From Collybiopsis luxurians FD-317 M1 (lineage: Eukaryota; Basidiomycota; Agaricomycetes; Agaricales; Omphalotaceae), in NCBI GenBank assembly GCA_000827265.1, contig KN834816.1, positions 213,159-277,158 of the forward strand: a DNA stretch of 64,000 nucleotides, given 5' to 3'. Position numbers and translations under genes: made by a program. The notes beneath the pieces are model-generated. The model worked only from the letters and a program-made list of their open reading frames with translations. It searched no databases and had not been told where the DNA came from. Of the stretch, positions 12,697 through 24,019 are shown piece by piece (within the stretch, counting starts at the first letter, position 1; the number at the start of each line of letters is the position of its first letter).

Positions 12697-14008
12697 TCAC
12701 CCAACAGTTGCAATGGCCGCATTGATATTGACTTTGGCCTCCACCACATATTCTGGAATGTAAGTAACCTTCACTCCAGGACGGAAGATCAAACAGTGCG
12801 TCGACCCTCCGAAATGGAACATCCCCAGCTCATCCCCCTTCTTAACCTTCTGCCCAACCTGGACAGTTACTTCGTTCGTCGACACCTCCGCCATACCAAC
12901 CGATACAAAGCACATCAACCCGATGGCAGGGTTGTCGCATTCAATAAAGATCAAGGCGCGGGCGGCGACTTGGGTGATGAATCCCTGAGAAAGGTTGGGA
13001 GCAGCTGGATCGGGGTTGGGGAATCCCATTGCAGGAGACTCCGCGTAGTAAGTGCCCGGAATGTGGACAACCTTCACGATCGTTCCGTTAACCGGACTGT
13101 GCCAGCGGTGATAATTCAATGCACTAAGGAAAGCCTGATTGATAGTCCCTCCAACGAACTGAGGAGCAAGTTCATCGTTGTTAAGCATGTGGAAGAGGGA
13201 GTAAGGTTCGTCCTTGAGCCAGAAAAGATCGTGCGCCTTGATATCATATTTGATAGCATAGACAGTCGACTCGCAGGCATTGTTAATGATGTTATCGTCA
13301 TTGGGGAATTCGACTGGGCGGACTCCAGGCCTGAAAAGCCTGGTGAAAAAGTTATCCCAGGAAGTAAATCCGTGGTATTCAGCACTTGGATCGCAAACAA
13401 AAGTACTGTCAAAGTTCGGCATGGCTGCAGACGCAGCAGGACCGAACCACCCGTTATTCTCTGTGCTGAGGACATAACGAGATGCGGGCGATACAAGGAA
13501 TTCGGTCCAAACATCGAACATTTTCTTGAACATGACATTGACTTTGGGAATCATGAATGCAGCTAGACCCGCCTGAGTACCCATTGGCCAATCAAGAATG
13601 GCGTTGATAGGGAACCCAACCAGATCGTTCTCTTCATAGTCCGGGGCTTCACCAATGATGAGGTTGAACATATCCAACATTGAGATGTAGTCGCGAATCT
13701 GCAAAAAAAAAGGCATTAGCCGGCTGTCAACTTTGTCGATACAAACCAACCTGAGGTCTTCCTGTGGGGTCATTATTATAAGGCGGCTTAGTTGGAACCT
13801 GCTCAAACATGGCATGAAAATTCATCCATAGGTCGGCATCGTTCTCGATGAGCTGTTGAAATTCTTGAATAACAGGATGCCACTCGAAGTCCCCGCGCCT
13901 GCGGCGCTCTGCGACTTTGGCCAACTTCTTGTTAATCCATCTTTGGATTACTCGATGGTCTTTGGGGAGCCAACCACCGACGCGATGATGAACGAGGAGA
14001 GTAGACAT
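12697..14008 (-). CDS. PSD/PsiD-like decarboxylase, copy B
   Basis: Two exons, 13751..14008 and 12697..13698, encode 419 residues, nearly identical to copy C throughout. It has the same N-terminal PSD-associated helical domain, TSWDNFFTRLFRPGVRP, YHRWHSPVNGTI and FHFGGST with the predicted pyruvoyl Ser at about residue 385. The intron uses the weak donor GTTGGT rather than the GTATGT seen in copies A and D. The acceptor follows a T-run (TTTTTTTTTGCAG). A 55-nt 5'-UTR intron is likely at 14020..14074 and a TATA box sits about 118 bp upstream of the ATG. Reading frame and catalytic residues are intact, so it is probably functional. Substrate unknown; amino-acid decarboxylation is inferred from the PsiD-like architecture. 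Confidence 0.87.
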
Positions 14009-14770
14009 GATGTGGCGAGCTGTATTGCGGAAGAATCAGCAAGCAGAAGACGAGTCGCTGCAGCTGTTACTTACTGCAGTAGTTAGAGATGTAACCTCTG
14101 AGAGGAAAATATGGAATTGAACATCCTTATATACTTCAGCAAAGACTCTACTTTGCCGCTACCTTCGCAAGAATTCCAAGAATATCATGCAGTCGTCTGT
14201 GAGCACGGACTAGATTTGATATGCAAGGCTTCACAACCTAGGAGGGGGTAGATATTTTTGACATTAGGAATGGAAAATATTAGCGAGTTTCGAATTGCTG
14301 TGACGCTAACTTCATCGGAGCTCTTCTCTCCCAAATGTTATTGTGGCTATAGGACGCGGTTGGTCGCTCCACTCGCAGCCCAGAAACTCAATGAAGATAA
14401 GATCGACGCCGCATCTATTTCATGCCTAATAAAAACCTTATTCAACTCAGTTCCAGTGAGAAAGAAGATTCAGGGGCTCAACGATGTTCGAGAAACGATT
14501 CGGCCGTGAATACCGTGGATATTCGAGACGGCTGAAAAAAAAACCTACCGCATCAAACGAACTTTAGGTTGACGGCCCGGAAAACGTCTGGAGTCTCAAG
14601 CTGGTGAAATTAGTGCCAATTTAAAAAGCAGCTTGAGAACGACTTATGTGTTTAGAACCTTAACACGCAAATCTAATTTCCAATTATATCAGTAGCATGT
14701 CACCAAAACATCTCCGAACGTTCCCATCAACTCCTCAGATCCATCCTCAAGTATTCTCTGTCAACCCGTC
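14009..14770. other. 5' region of PSD-B and 3' flank of PSD remnant E
   Basis: The first 500 bp align with the region upstream of copy C (23,174-23,700), including a UTR intron (minus strand, 14020-14074, GTAAGT...TACAG) and TATATAAG. The rest is the decayed 3' flank of remnant E. No separate gene is seen. Confidence 0.65.
14126..14133 (-). promoter_or_regulatory. TATA box of PSD-B
   Basis: TATATAAG on the minus strand, about 118 bp upstream of the ATG at 14008. The same element is kept at the equivalent place before copy C. Confidence 0.6.
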
Positions 14771-15989
14771 TTAACCTACCGTCCCGATAGAGACATAATA
14801 AATCATCGTATCCATCTCGTTATATCGATCTTCACCCCAGAAATAAAAGTCCAAAAATATGTCAGATTTCCGAAACGAATCTCCATCCATCTCCCGACTT
14901 GACCGTCGGTTATATGAATAGCATAGTCATTTGTCGGCACCTCCGACTCGGACATATGTACCAATGTACAAATATCCGATAACATTACTCAATTTAAGGA
15001 TTGTCGTATTCAATCAAGATCAATGGCGGTGCGCCCATTGCAGGAAATTCTTCGTTGCAAGTCCCTGGAGACTAACATTGTCTCAACGAACTTCCTATCG
15101 CCCAGACTATGCCAGCGGTCATAGGTGTATATACAGAAGAAAGCCTAGAATAACGTATCTTCTAAAAACTCTCAAAGCTGTGGCCCGGGAGCATGTTCAT
15201 TGTTGAAAAGCATAGCCGCTATGAAAAAGGGAGTACTGCTCGAAGTGGTCAGGTTCTTTGATGTTTTCCTCCAATGTATACTTAGACCGTCGACTCACAG
15301 GCGTTGCCGCTGTTATGATAATGTTTGACTTCATACAATTGCGCAGATCTCACATCGAAAGTTCGAGTGAGGAAGCCATGTCGGGATCCGGGAGGTGCAT
15401 CCGTATTGGCTCCGTGATACTCAACACTGCGTTCGCAAGTGTCAAAGCTATTCTGTGCGCGAGGGTTTTACTTACCAGCCGTGCTGCTCCGCGTTGCACA
15501 CGGATCAAGACTCGAGTTTTCGACGTGAGAAAAAGGAAATCTAGACGTCGAACATTGTTTGCCAACTTTGGATCTCACGATTGTGGCTGAACCTGCCCAT
15601 TGGCGGGACCAAGATAGCACTGATAATTAAGCCAACGCGGTAGCGTTCGAGGTACGGAGTATCAGAAGGAAAGCAATGTGATAAGCTCTATCTTCTCATA
15701 CAAGTGCGGGATTGTGGCGAAATTCTAGTGTCCTTGGAACCCCAAAGATACGCATTTATGGTTGTAGTTTCCCGATAAATATTCCTTCTTGTATGGAGGC
15801 TTGTTCGGGATTTGGTGAAGCATTTCATGGAAACGTTGGTTTTGCGATTCTCTTCGATAAGCTTTGGAAAATTCCTGGATGACAGGATGCTGTTCATGGA
15901 TTGTGCATTGCTCCGTTCCGCTAGGATTCAAGAGTCCGATAATTTTTTAGCAGCCTAATACCGACCTGATGACGGATCAAATGGAATAT
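14771..15989 (-). pseudogene. Decayed PSD/PsiD-like copy E (paralogue of D)
   Basis: Aligns by eye with copy D over its whole length. Matching landmarks on the plus strand are CGTCTTAACCTACCGTCCC at the stop end, ATGCCAGCGGTCATAG over the His-containing motif, and GGAGGCTTGTTCGGGAT with CTTCGATAAGCTTTGGAAA in the N-terminal domain. The start codon is lost (ATG to ATA, complement of TAT at 15987-15989). Frameshifts and deletions have shortened it by about 80 bp and no long frame remains; the best surviving piece includes HEMLHQIPNKPPYKKEY. It cannot encode an active enzyme. Its upstream flank still matches that of D (CAGGGAGTGCGT). Confidence 0.85.
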
Positions 15990-16317
15990 TTTGCGAGCTT
16001 TCGGTAAGAAAAGTCGTGTCAAGATGATCAAAAGATATAGAGGCGAGACGCACACTGGGACGTGGGTTCAGCTAGAGAAACCAACAAAACCCATCCAGAA
16101 TATACTCTACGTACCATGTTCGGCCAGGGAGTGCGTTGTTTATGATAGCGAAATCATTTTAGTCATACAGTAGAGTAGACTTTTTAGTTGTAGATTTTAG
16201 GTCAAGTTGGTAGATGGCGTGGTTACGTAAAGATACGCGGTCATGGTCACAGCACGGGTGGAGTCACGCATCGCAAAAATAGAGACATACGAGTAACGAT
16301 ACTGAATGATTACCTCG

Positions 16318-16880
16318 TTGAGACCAGACTCTGGTCTACCCTACCTCTGCACAGATTCCCAACTGTCACTCGGGCTGGGCTTCATACAATACAGATCGGC
16401 GGCAATTATTGGCTTTCTCATTTCCGACAGAGTGACAACTTAAGTTTGAACTACGTATCTGAATAGAACGCGGCGCATTGCGCCTGGATCTGGAGATGCA
16501 TGGCACACAGGGCAGCATGGGAAGTACCCTCGTCCCCCTCCGGCAAACCTTCGATGAAGAATACGATATATTCTCGTAGACAGTCCCCATGGTCTTATGT
16601 ATTGCAGGCGTTCAATAATCAGCGCTGCTATTGAAATTTGAGACTCACATAAATGACAGTAGTGGAATCTCCGACATTCACAGAGCACATGAACCAGGTC
16701 AAGTGAGGACAGGCTTTGATGATACTCTGCAGAGTCCTATGGATACCCCAGCGTTCGAAGGTCCTGGATGAAAGCCCGGCGTAAGGTCCGCTTAGACCGA
16801 AGCGTGCTCTCCAGAAAAATTTCCTCTGATGGAAGGGTGTAGTTTTGCAATCTCAGGACCAGACACCTGACCGATGAAGA
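16318..16880 (-). pseudogene. F-box gene 3' remnant (paralogue of 25.9-26.5 kb)
   Basis: Matches the intact F-box gene and its 3' flank from CTCGTTGAGACCA at about 16,312 to the GCTCTCCA...GATGGAAGG stretch near 16,840. Frameshifts break the frame: pieces of ALIIERL-type C-terminus and the flank are in different frames. Homology stops abruptly near 16,880, where sequence from a PSD 5' end begins, so the F-box 5' half is missing. Confidence 0.8.
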
Positions 16881-16896
16881 AAGGAAGGCTCAAATA

Positions 16897-17205
16897 TTTC
16901 ATGAAATTTTATCCATATGTCGGCGCCATTTCAATGAACTTTCAGAGCTCGTCGATGGGATGATAAAGATCACTTTGCCTGAGGTGTTGCTCAACTGGCC
17001 AACTTCTTAATCTATATTTGGATTACTCAGTGATCTTGAGGGAGCCAACTATCGGCGCAATTACGAACAGGTAGAATAGAGCTTCGGGTGGTATAACGGA
17101 GCGGTCAGTAAGCAGAAGACAAGTCGCTGCAGCTTAACCCACTGCAGTAGTTAGAAATGTAAGCTTTGAGAGGAAGGGTATGTAAATGAACCTTCTTATA
17201 TCGTT
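16897..17205 (-). pseudogene. PSD/PsiD-like 5' fragment F
   Basis: Matches the N-terminal exon and 5' region of copies B and C: TTAATCTATATTTGGATTAC and GGGAGCCAACTATCGGCGC cover the start of the protein, and AGTAAGCAGAAGACAAGTCG, GCAGTAGTTAGAAATGTAA and ACCTTCTTATAT cover the UTR and TATA region. Only about the first 65 codons are represented, with small deletions. It directly abuts the truncated F-box remnant. Confidence 0.8.
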
Positions 17206-18620
17206 GAACAACCGCATTTGTACGATGGGGAGAAGTGTGTAGTACGCTGCCCCCGGACTTGGGCTTGAGAATGCGTAGTAGACGAGATAGGACGCGTAAA
17301 GGAGATACGATGAGTAGGTCGTTCGGGTTGTGATTCGAGTTGGAGTGGAGACTGCCGGTGTCGACACTTACGAGTTGAGTGTCTAGACGGAATGAGGAGA
17401 GTAGGGTGCAGGTAGGTAACAGGGAGCTGCGAAAGGTGCGGGTACATATATGTTAGGTAGCTGGTTGTGTCGGCTTCTTCTTGAAGCGAGAAGGGATGGA
17501 AGGGCGAGAGTGACGGTGTACGTTGGGAGCTCATTGCTAGCGACGTACGGAGCGTGATATACAAGCACTCCGATTTTCTGAATAGCGCGTGAAAGTGCAA
17601 AAAAAAGAAGGCGTGGTTACACGCCGTTCGCACAAGGTGCAGTCAGTGTCGTCGTATGTGCAATTTCCGGCTCAAGTTTGGCTCAGAGATGATAGGCGGG
17701 CTTAGGGAGGTTCAGAGAGAGTATAGACTGAACCAGAGAGCGAGTAGGTTATTAATTTGCAGTTTTGTTTTTATGTACCTGAAAAACTACAGAATGAAAT
17801 AGATTTAGAAGATTCTCCGCCGTCCGGGATAGTGCGAAACTTACCTGCCTATGCCGGTAATACTGTTCCCTCTTATTATTTCTAGTTTAACCCCTTATCC
17901 TTTCTGAAAGATTCCACAGAGCTCCAGGGTATCAGAGACGTTGAGACGCGCGTAGGGCATGGGACTCGGAGTCGTAGTCGTAGTGGCGGTTGAAAGGGCT
18001 ATAAGCGCTGTGGAGCGCTTATTCAGTCCATATTTTCATCTGGCGTTTATGAGACGCGTTGGAAGGAAGAAAGGAAGGATATTCCACGGCACAGTTCAAT
18101 ATCTGAAGAACCAGAGGTGTATCACGACACCTTTCCATTTGGATCGTCAATGTGCTCACCTAGCTACTTTCAATTGAAGCCTGGTCTGATCCTCAAAGAT
18201 ATTATTAGCTTCTCAGAATAATTGGACAAGACATCGAGACTACCGAATCTTAAATTCGTAGTACTCGCCGCGTCTTGCCAGTGATACGCGTACAGCATCT
18301 TGGATACATGGATGAACCGAATGTTTTGCGACATTTTTCCTTCCACTGATATCGTACGGTAATGTTCTCCTCCTTGCAGAACAGAGTACATAGCGACGAA
18401 TGTGTTCATAGGTACGGGGAAAGTCTCGGGTGATCCCACATTAGGGATAAAGCTCGGTCCTCACTGTCTTTCTCTCCAGGCACGTCACCTCGTGGTTTAT
18501 ACCGTCGGAAATACTGGACGCTCATCTCGCACATGATAACCACTCGAGTTCTTACAAAAACCTCGATGTTCAGTAAACGAGAAAATCGTTCTACCATTAC
18601 TTTAGGCCCCTGCTGCCAAC
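17206..18620. other. Intergenic upstream of the GH44-type gene
   Basis: No gene is supported. Overlapping minus-strand ORFs at 17,134-17,633 are low-complexity. Two overlapping minus-strand ORFs at 18,170-18,597 have a protein-like composition (IRFIHVSKMLYAYHWQDAA) but need a frame change and show no known family; they may be an old remnant. The final few hundred bases should contain the GH44 promoter. Confidence 0.45.
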
Positions 18621-21397
18621 ATGTTCCTCGGAGCGCTTCTTCTGCTCTCCCTTGGCGTACTTGTTACTTCCGATGACACGATCTATGCACCAGGTACTGG
18701 TGCCCTTGCATCAGGTTGGGAAAACTGGTCTTGGTCGTCTACATTTGACTTTGCCTCCACTGCCGGCCCAGGAGGCGTAGAATCTATCCTCGTCAACACA
18801 ACATCATACGGCGCACTCTCCGCATTTGCGGAGACGGCGTTCGACAACAACTATGCCGGGCTTCGATTCGACATTTCTGGTGCGCAACCAGACGTCTCAC
18901 TTTATCTCTCCTCCTCCACAAACACCATTGTATCTCCTTCTCTCCCTTTGACTTCCATGAGCGCGTTGGTCAATACCAGTGCTTTTACGACAATCACTGT
19001 GGACTTCAGCAACTTGCCTGGCAATGAAGGGGTACTCGCCAATAACAGTTGTGGGTACTTTCACTTGCTTACTTTCCATTGTGTAATTACATAGCTTACC
19101 TCACCTTTTGCCGGCAGGGGACCGCGTCAATTTCCAAGGTGGTCTGAATGGGGCGGTCTACTTCATCACAAACATTGTGCTTCTTGATGGTATGTTCTTA
19201 TTTGATACGCACGCATCACTTGCTCTAATACACTCATGGCAGAGATCGTCGTGACACCGTTGATCCTCTCTGCTGAGCCCATGGGGGGTAACATTCTCGC
19301 TGTGACCTCCCAAGGAGCCGTCGACTTTTCTCAACTTTCTGCTACAGTCAATGGCGCCAAAGTATCGTTGACCCAGTCTGCCACCTACTCTCCTCCAGAC
19401 ACTCCCGCGCAGACAATCACGTATTTCACCCTGAGCAAGCCGTTCTCCGCTGGATCGTTGGTCATCGCAGCTAATGGCACCTCATTTAATTATACTATCC
19501 CCGCGGCACAGTCCGTAACTATCAACACTCTCAAAACGACAAGCATCTCCCCTTATATTTATGGCGTCAACTTCCCACCAGACGCAGACTACATCAAGCT
19601 TTTGGGTATCACAATGAATCGCTGGGGAGGCAACGCTGTCACTGCCTACAACCCGAACGGTACGTTCACGAATGCAGGAAACGACTGGTACTTCGAAAAT
19701 CGCAACGCCTCTCCGCAGGCAGATCCTTTCCTGCAATTTATCTCTGAGGCAGGCAGCAAGAGTCTTTTCACTATTCCTGCGTATGTTCCTTTGGCTGTTT
19801 TTTTATGACTGGTATATGACTGACCCTCTACATGTGCTCTGCTCTAGTCTCGACTGGGTCGCGAAGGATGCTACTTCATACTCGTACCCTCGTACGGTCT
19901 ATCCCGGTGCGTCTTCTGCTAAGTGATTCGACAACTTTTGAATCGAACGTGGTGTAGACCAACAAGCGTACGATCCTTACAATAGTGATGCTGGCAACGG
20001 ACTTCTCCCAAATGGCTCTTGGGTCACCCCGCCGCCGCAAAGTAACGTATACTCTCCATGGACGACAGCTCAGGCAGCTGCAATGCTGGAGGCAATGCCA
20101 ATCAAACCTGACATTGTTACCGGTGAGTCGTCTGACCTTCGCGTACCAGTGTAAAGGTGACAATGACATGGTTCATGAATCCTTTCTCATAGTCGATAAT
20201 GAAATTGAGATCGCATCTAGTACTCACCAGGACATGCATCCCGACCCCATGGGTTACGACGAAGAGCTCGCACGTGTTATTGCCACCGCGACTATGGCCA
20301 AAAAAACTCTTCCGAATGTTCAGGTCGCTGCACCTTCTACTTGTGCTTGGTGGTTCTGTAAGCTACACCGCCTCTCTGTGGATTTGAGTATCTCCTTCTG
20401 ATACTCTCAAATGTCAGACTGGACGAGTGAGATAGGTTACACCGACAATGCTGCTCACGGGAACCAAGACTTCCTCCCGTGGTTCCTATCGCAAATGAAC
20501 AGTGCCTCAGCCAAAGCCAAGAAACGTTTACTTGACTTCCTCGACATTCACTATTACTTTGCGGCCGACACGAGCGCTAACGATGCAGCTGCAAAGGCAC
20601 TCAGGCTTAGAATGACCCGGTCGTGGTGGGGTACGGGCCTTCGTGTTCTTTGGGTGATGCGAAACTGACGTGATAGGTTCATAGACCCCACTTACATTGA
20701 TGAATCGTATATCGGAACCTCCATACCTCCTCAGTGGACTGAGCCAAATCCGAACGCCGTCATGCTCATCCCCCGAATGCATTCACTCATCAGCCAACAT
20801 TATCCTGGCACCAAGCTCTCCGTCTCGGAATGGTCCTCCACTGACGATACTGACATTACCGGAGGCCTTGTTACCGCTGATTCACTTGGTATCTTTGGCG
20901 TTTACGGCCTGGATCAGGCAACATATTGGTCCGAACCAGACCAATTGGGTCCCGTTGGACTAGCTTTCTGGCTTTACCGAGGGTATGTTGCACAGTTTTT
21001 GACAGCCACAGTAAAGTCTAACTCGGTAATGCACAGGAACGGGACCTTCTTCGGTGACAAAAGCGTCCAAGTTACCATGGCCAATAGTTCAGCAGATGTT
21101 TTCGATGTTCTCGGTGTCTACGCCAGCACGTCCGAAAGTAAGAAGGTGTCGATGGTCATTATCAACAAAGATGTAGTCCCAGTTAACCTCGGCATCTTAA
21201 ACCTCCCTGCCGGCAAGTACTTCCTGCGTCATTTCGGAGGAGAGGCTGGTGTGGCTAAGTGGCAGGTGAGTTCACCTACAATCGTTTCTAATGCTACTGC
21301 ATTTGACTAACGGCTTTCTTAGACGACAATAAACATCACCGCCCACAGTGACTTTGTTGTACCATCTTACACAGCCGTATTTATTCAGCAACAGTGA
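18621..21397 (+). CDS. Secreted glycoside hydrolase, GH44-like
   Basis: Ten exons give one frame of 747 residues: 18621..19050, 19118..19189, 19243..19780, 19848..19906, 19958..20122, 20193..20357, 20418..20630, 20685..20982, 21037..21265 and 21323..21397. It starts with a signal peptide (MFLGALLLLSLGVLVTSDD), followed by about 240 residues of beta-rich N-terminal region with NxS/T sites. The catalytic domain has MNRWGGNAVTAYNPNG and NDWYFEN, typical of GH44 endoglucanase/xyloglucanase domains. VDNEIEI is the probable acid/base Glu and LSVSEWSS the probable nucleophile Glu. A C-terminal beta region ends the protein. It likely acts outside the cell on beta-1,4-glucans. It lies between the two duplicated PSD blocks. 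The family call is from motifs only. Confidence 0.8.
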
Positions 21398-21864
21398 TCA
21401 GGGTAGCCTTTTCCGTAGATTTAAATTTGTAACCTGCTGTAAATTTTTTTGGCTCTTTGGAAAGGATAGGATAGGATAGGTATGAATGCTCCTCGAAATT
21501 ACGCTAAGTTGTTCAATACAAATACAGCATTCATTCACCTGGTAAGTTGAGCAGATGAAATGTCAAAGACTGAAGGATTTTCTCAGCTGTAAGAATTAAG
21601 ATACTGTGAGATGAGTAGAAGTAACGGTGACAGTAATCGACGCGAGGCACGTGTTGTTACCTTCAAGCGGATTCATGTTGAAAAAAGGCGCTGGGAAGGT
21701 TCAAATGTCCGAGAACGTATCATCATCAGTATCAAGGTGATATGTAGTCACTAGTAGTACATATACAACAATCAATCTGCGTAGGGTTTTATATACATAC
21801 AAACTTCAGATTAATTGTACATTTCCTACTTTTAGTAGGAGTTGGGTGGGAGGCTCGCGCCATC
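21398..21864. other. 3' flanks of the GH44-type gene and PSD-C
   Basis: Short GGATAGGATAGGATAGG repeat at 21,464-21,480, probably within the GH44 3' UTR. From about 21,720 the sequence matches the 3' flank of copy B. No gene is seen. Confidence 0.55.
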
Positions 21865-23173
21865 TCACTCAACAGTTGCAATGGCCGCATTGATATTGAC
21901 TTTGGCCTCCACCACGTATTCTGGAATGTAAGTAACCTTCACTCCAGGGCGGAAAATCAAACAGTGTGTCGATCCTCCGAAATGGAACATCCCCAGCTCA
22001 TCCCCTTTCTTAACCTTCTGCCCAACCTGGACAGTAACTTCGTTCGTTGATACCTCCGCCATACCAACCGATACAAAGCACATCAACCCAATGGCAGGGT
22101 TGTCGCATTCAATAAAGATCAAGGCGCGGGCGGCGACTTGGGTGATGAATCCCTGCGAGAGGTTGGGAGCAGCTGGATCGGGGTTGGGGAATCCCATTGT
22201 AGGAGACTCCGCGTAGTAAGTACCCGGAATGTGCACAACCTTCGCGATCGTTCCGTTTACTGGACTGTGCCAGCGGTGATAATTCAATGCGCTAAGGAAA
22301 GCCTGATTGATAGTCCCTCCAATGAACTGAGGAGCAAGTTCATCGTTGTTAAGCATGTGGAAGAGGGAGTAAGGTTCGTCCTTGAGCCAGAAAAGATCGT
22401 GCGCCTTGATATCATATTTGATAGCATAGACAGTCGACTCGCAAGCGTTGTTGATGATCCTATTTTCATCGGGGAACTGGACTGGGCGAACCCCAGGCCT
22501 AAAAAGCCTAGTGAAAAAGTTATCCCAGGAAGTAAATCCGTGGTATTCAGCACTTGGATCGCAAACAAAAGTGCTGTCAAAGTTCGGCATGGCTGCAGAC
22601 GCAAGAGGTCCGAACCACCCATTATCCTCTGTGCTGAGGACATAACAAGACGCGGGTGATACAAGGAATTCAGTCCACACATCGAACATCTTCTTGAACA
22701 TGACATTGACTTTGGGGATCATGAATGCAGCTAGACCTGCCTGAGTACCCATTGGCCAATCAAGAATGGCGTTGATAGGGAACCCAACCAGATCGTTCTC
22801 TTCATAGTCCGGGGCTTCACCAATTATGAGGTTGAACATATCCAACATTGTGATGTAGTCGCGAATCTGCGAAAAAGGCATTAGCCCGCTGCCAATTTTG
22901 TCGATACAAACCAACCTGGGGTCTTCCTGTGGGGTCATTATTATAAGGCGGCTTAGTTGGAACCTGCTCAAACATGGCATGAAAGTTCATCCATAGGTCG
23001 GCATCGTTTTCGATGAGCTGTTGAAATTCCTGAATGACAGGATGCCACTCGAAGTCCCTGCGCCTGCGGCGCTCTGCGACTTTGGCCAACTTTTTGTTAA
23101 TCCATCTTTGGATTACTCGGTGGTCTTTGGGGAGCCAATCACCGACGCGATGATGAACGATGAGAGTAGACAT
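21865..23173 (-). CDS. PSD/PsiD-like decarboxylase, copy C
   Basis: Exons 22916..23173 and 21865..22866 encode 419 residues, the closest relative of copy B. The PSD-associated N-terminal domain, FFTRLFRPGVRP, YHRWHSPVNGTI and FHFGGST are all intact, with the pyruvoyl Ser at about residue 385. The intron again has the weak donor GTTGGT and the acceptor TTTTTCGCAG, so the donor change came before the B/C duplication. A 5'-UTR intron is likely at 23185..23247 (GTAAGC...CTGCAG) and a TATA box lies at 23299. A functional cytosolic pyruvoyl-dependent decarboxylase is likely; the substrate is not readable from sequence. Confidence 0.87.
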
Positions 23174-24019
23174 GATATGACGAGCTGCAGGTTGTATATC
23201 AGAGAAATCGGCAAGCAGAAGACGCGTCGTTATATCTTTTGGCTTACCGCAGTAGTTAAAAATGTAACCTCCGAGAGGAAAGTCTGTAAATGAGCATCCT
23301 TATATACTTCAGCAAAGAAACTTCGCCGCTACCTTAGCAAGAATTCCAAAGATATCGTGCAGTCATCTGAGTGTACCCAGTGGAGTAGCACGGACCAATT
23401 TGCTTCCAACTTAGGAGTAACACTGGGAATGGAACATAGGCGAGGTCCGGATTGCTGTGGCGCTAACTTCATCAAAGCTTTTCTCTCCCAGACATTATAG
23501 TGGCTATAGGAGGCGGTTACTTATTTCACTCGCAGCCCAGAAACCTAATGAAGAGAAGACCGCCCCATCCATTTAGTACCCAACAAAAACCTTATCCAAC
23601 TCAATGCCATGAAGGAAGATTCAGCGGCTCAACAATGTTCGAGAAACGATTCTTTCATTCCGCCGTGAATACCGTGGATACTGCAGCAATTAAAAAGACC
23701 TAGACCTCCCTCCACAAACAAAAATTTGCGGTCGAAGGGCGCTTGGACTCCCAAGCATTCAGACGAAGAACGCCGTCGGTGGAGTTTGTGCCACTTTAGG
23801 AAAAGGTAGGATAATTCAAAATAATCGGGGCAAGGTGGCCGTCCTTACAATGAGTAATCCTTATGATTATGGTTTCACTATGCCACGTGAGGCTGACCCC
23901 TAAACTGCGATTTGCTCATTGAGATGATGAGACTTGAGATCGTCGAGGTGCAGTACATATGCCACTATAATTATTCCCAACAACTCCACTGAAACGTGCT
24001 TCTTCCCTCTCCAGCCGTC
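23174..24019. other. 5' region of PSD-C and 3' flank of PSD-D
   Basis: Includes the UTR intron (23185-23247) and TATA box of copy C, and about 500 bp shared with the copy B upstream region. ORFs here are shadows. No independent gene is seen. Confidence 0.6.
23299..23306 (-). promoter_or_regulatory. TATA box of PSD-C
   Basis: TATATAAG on the minus strand, about 126 bp upstream of the ATG at 23173, in the same setting (CATCCTTATATACTTCAGC) as before copy B. Confidence 0.6.

Larger units (their letters stand above)
12585..16880. repeat. Segmental duplication, block 1 (decayed copy)
   Basis: Same order and orientation as block 2 at about 21,720-26,510: a PSD gene (B versus C), its upstream region, a second PSD gene (E remnant versus D), its upstream region, then the 3' part of an F-box gene. 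B and C are nearly identical, whereas E and the F-box remnant are heavily decayed compared with D and the intact F-box gene. The right end stops abruptly inside the F-box homology near 16,880. Borders are approximate. Confidence 0.8.

Noticed and set aside
21464..21480. GGATAGGATAGG repeat as a telomere-like or regulatory array
   Set aside because: Only about three units, located just after the hydrolase stop codon; most likely chance simple sequence in the 3' UTR.
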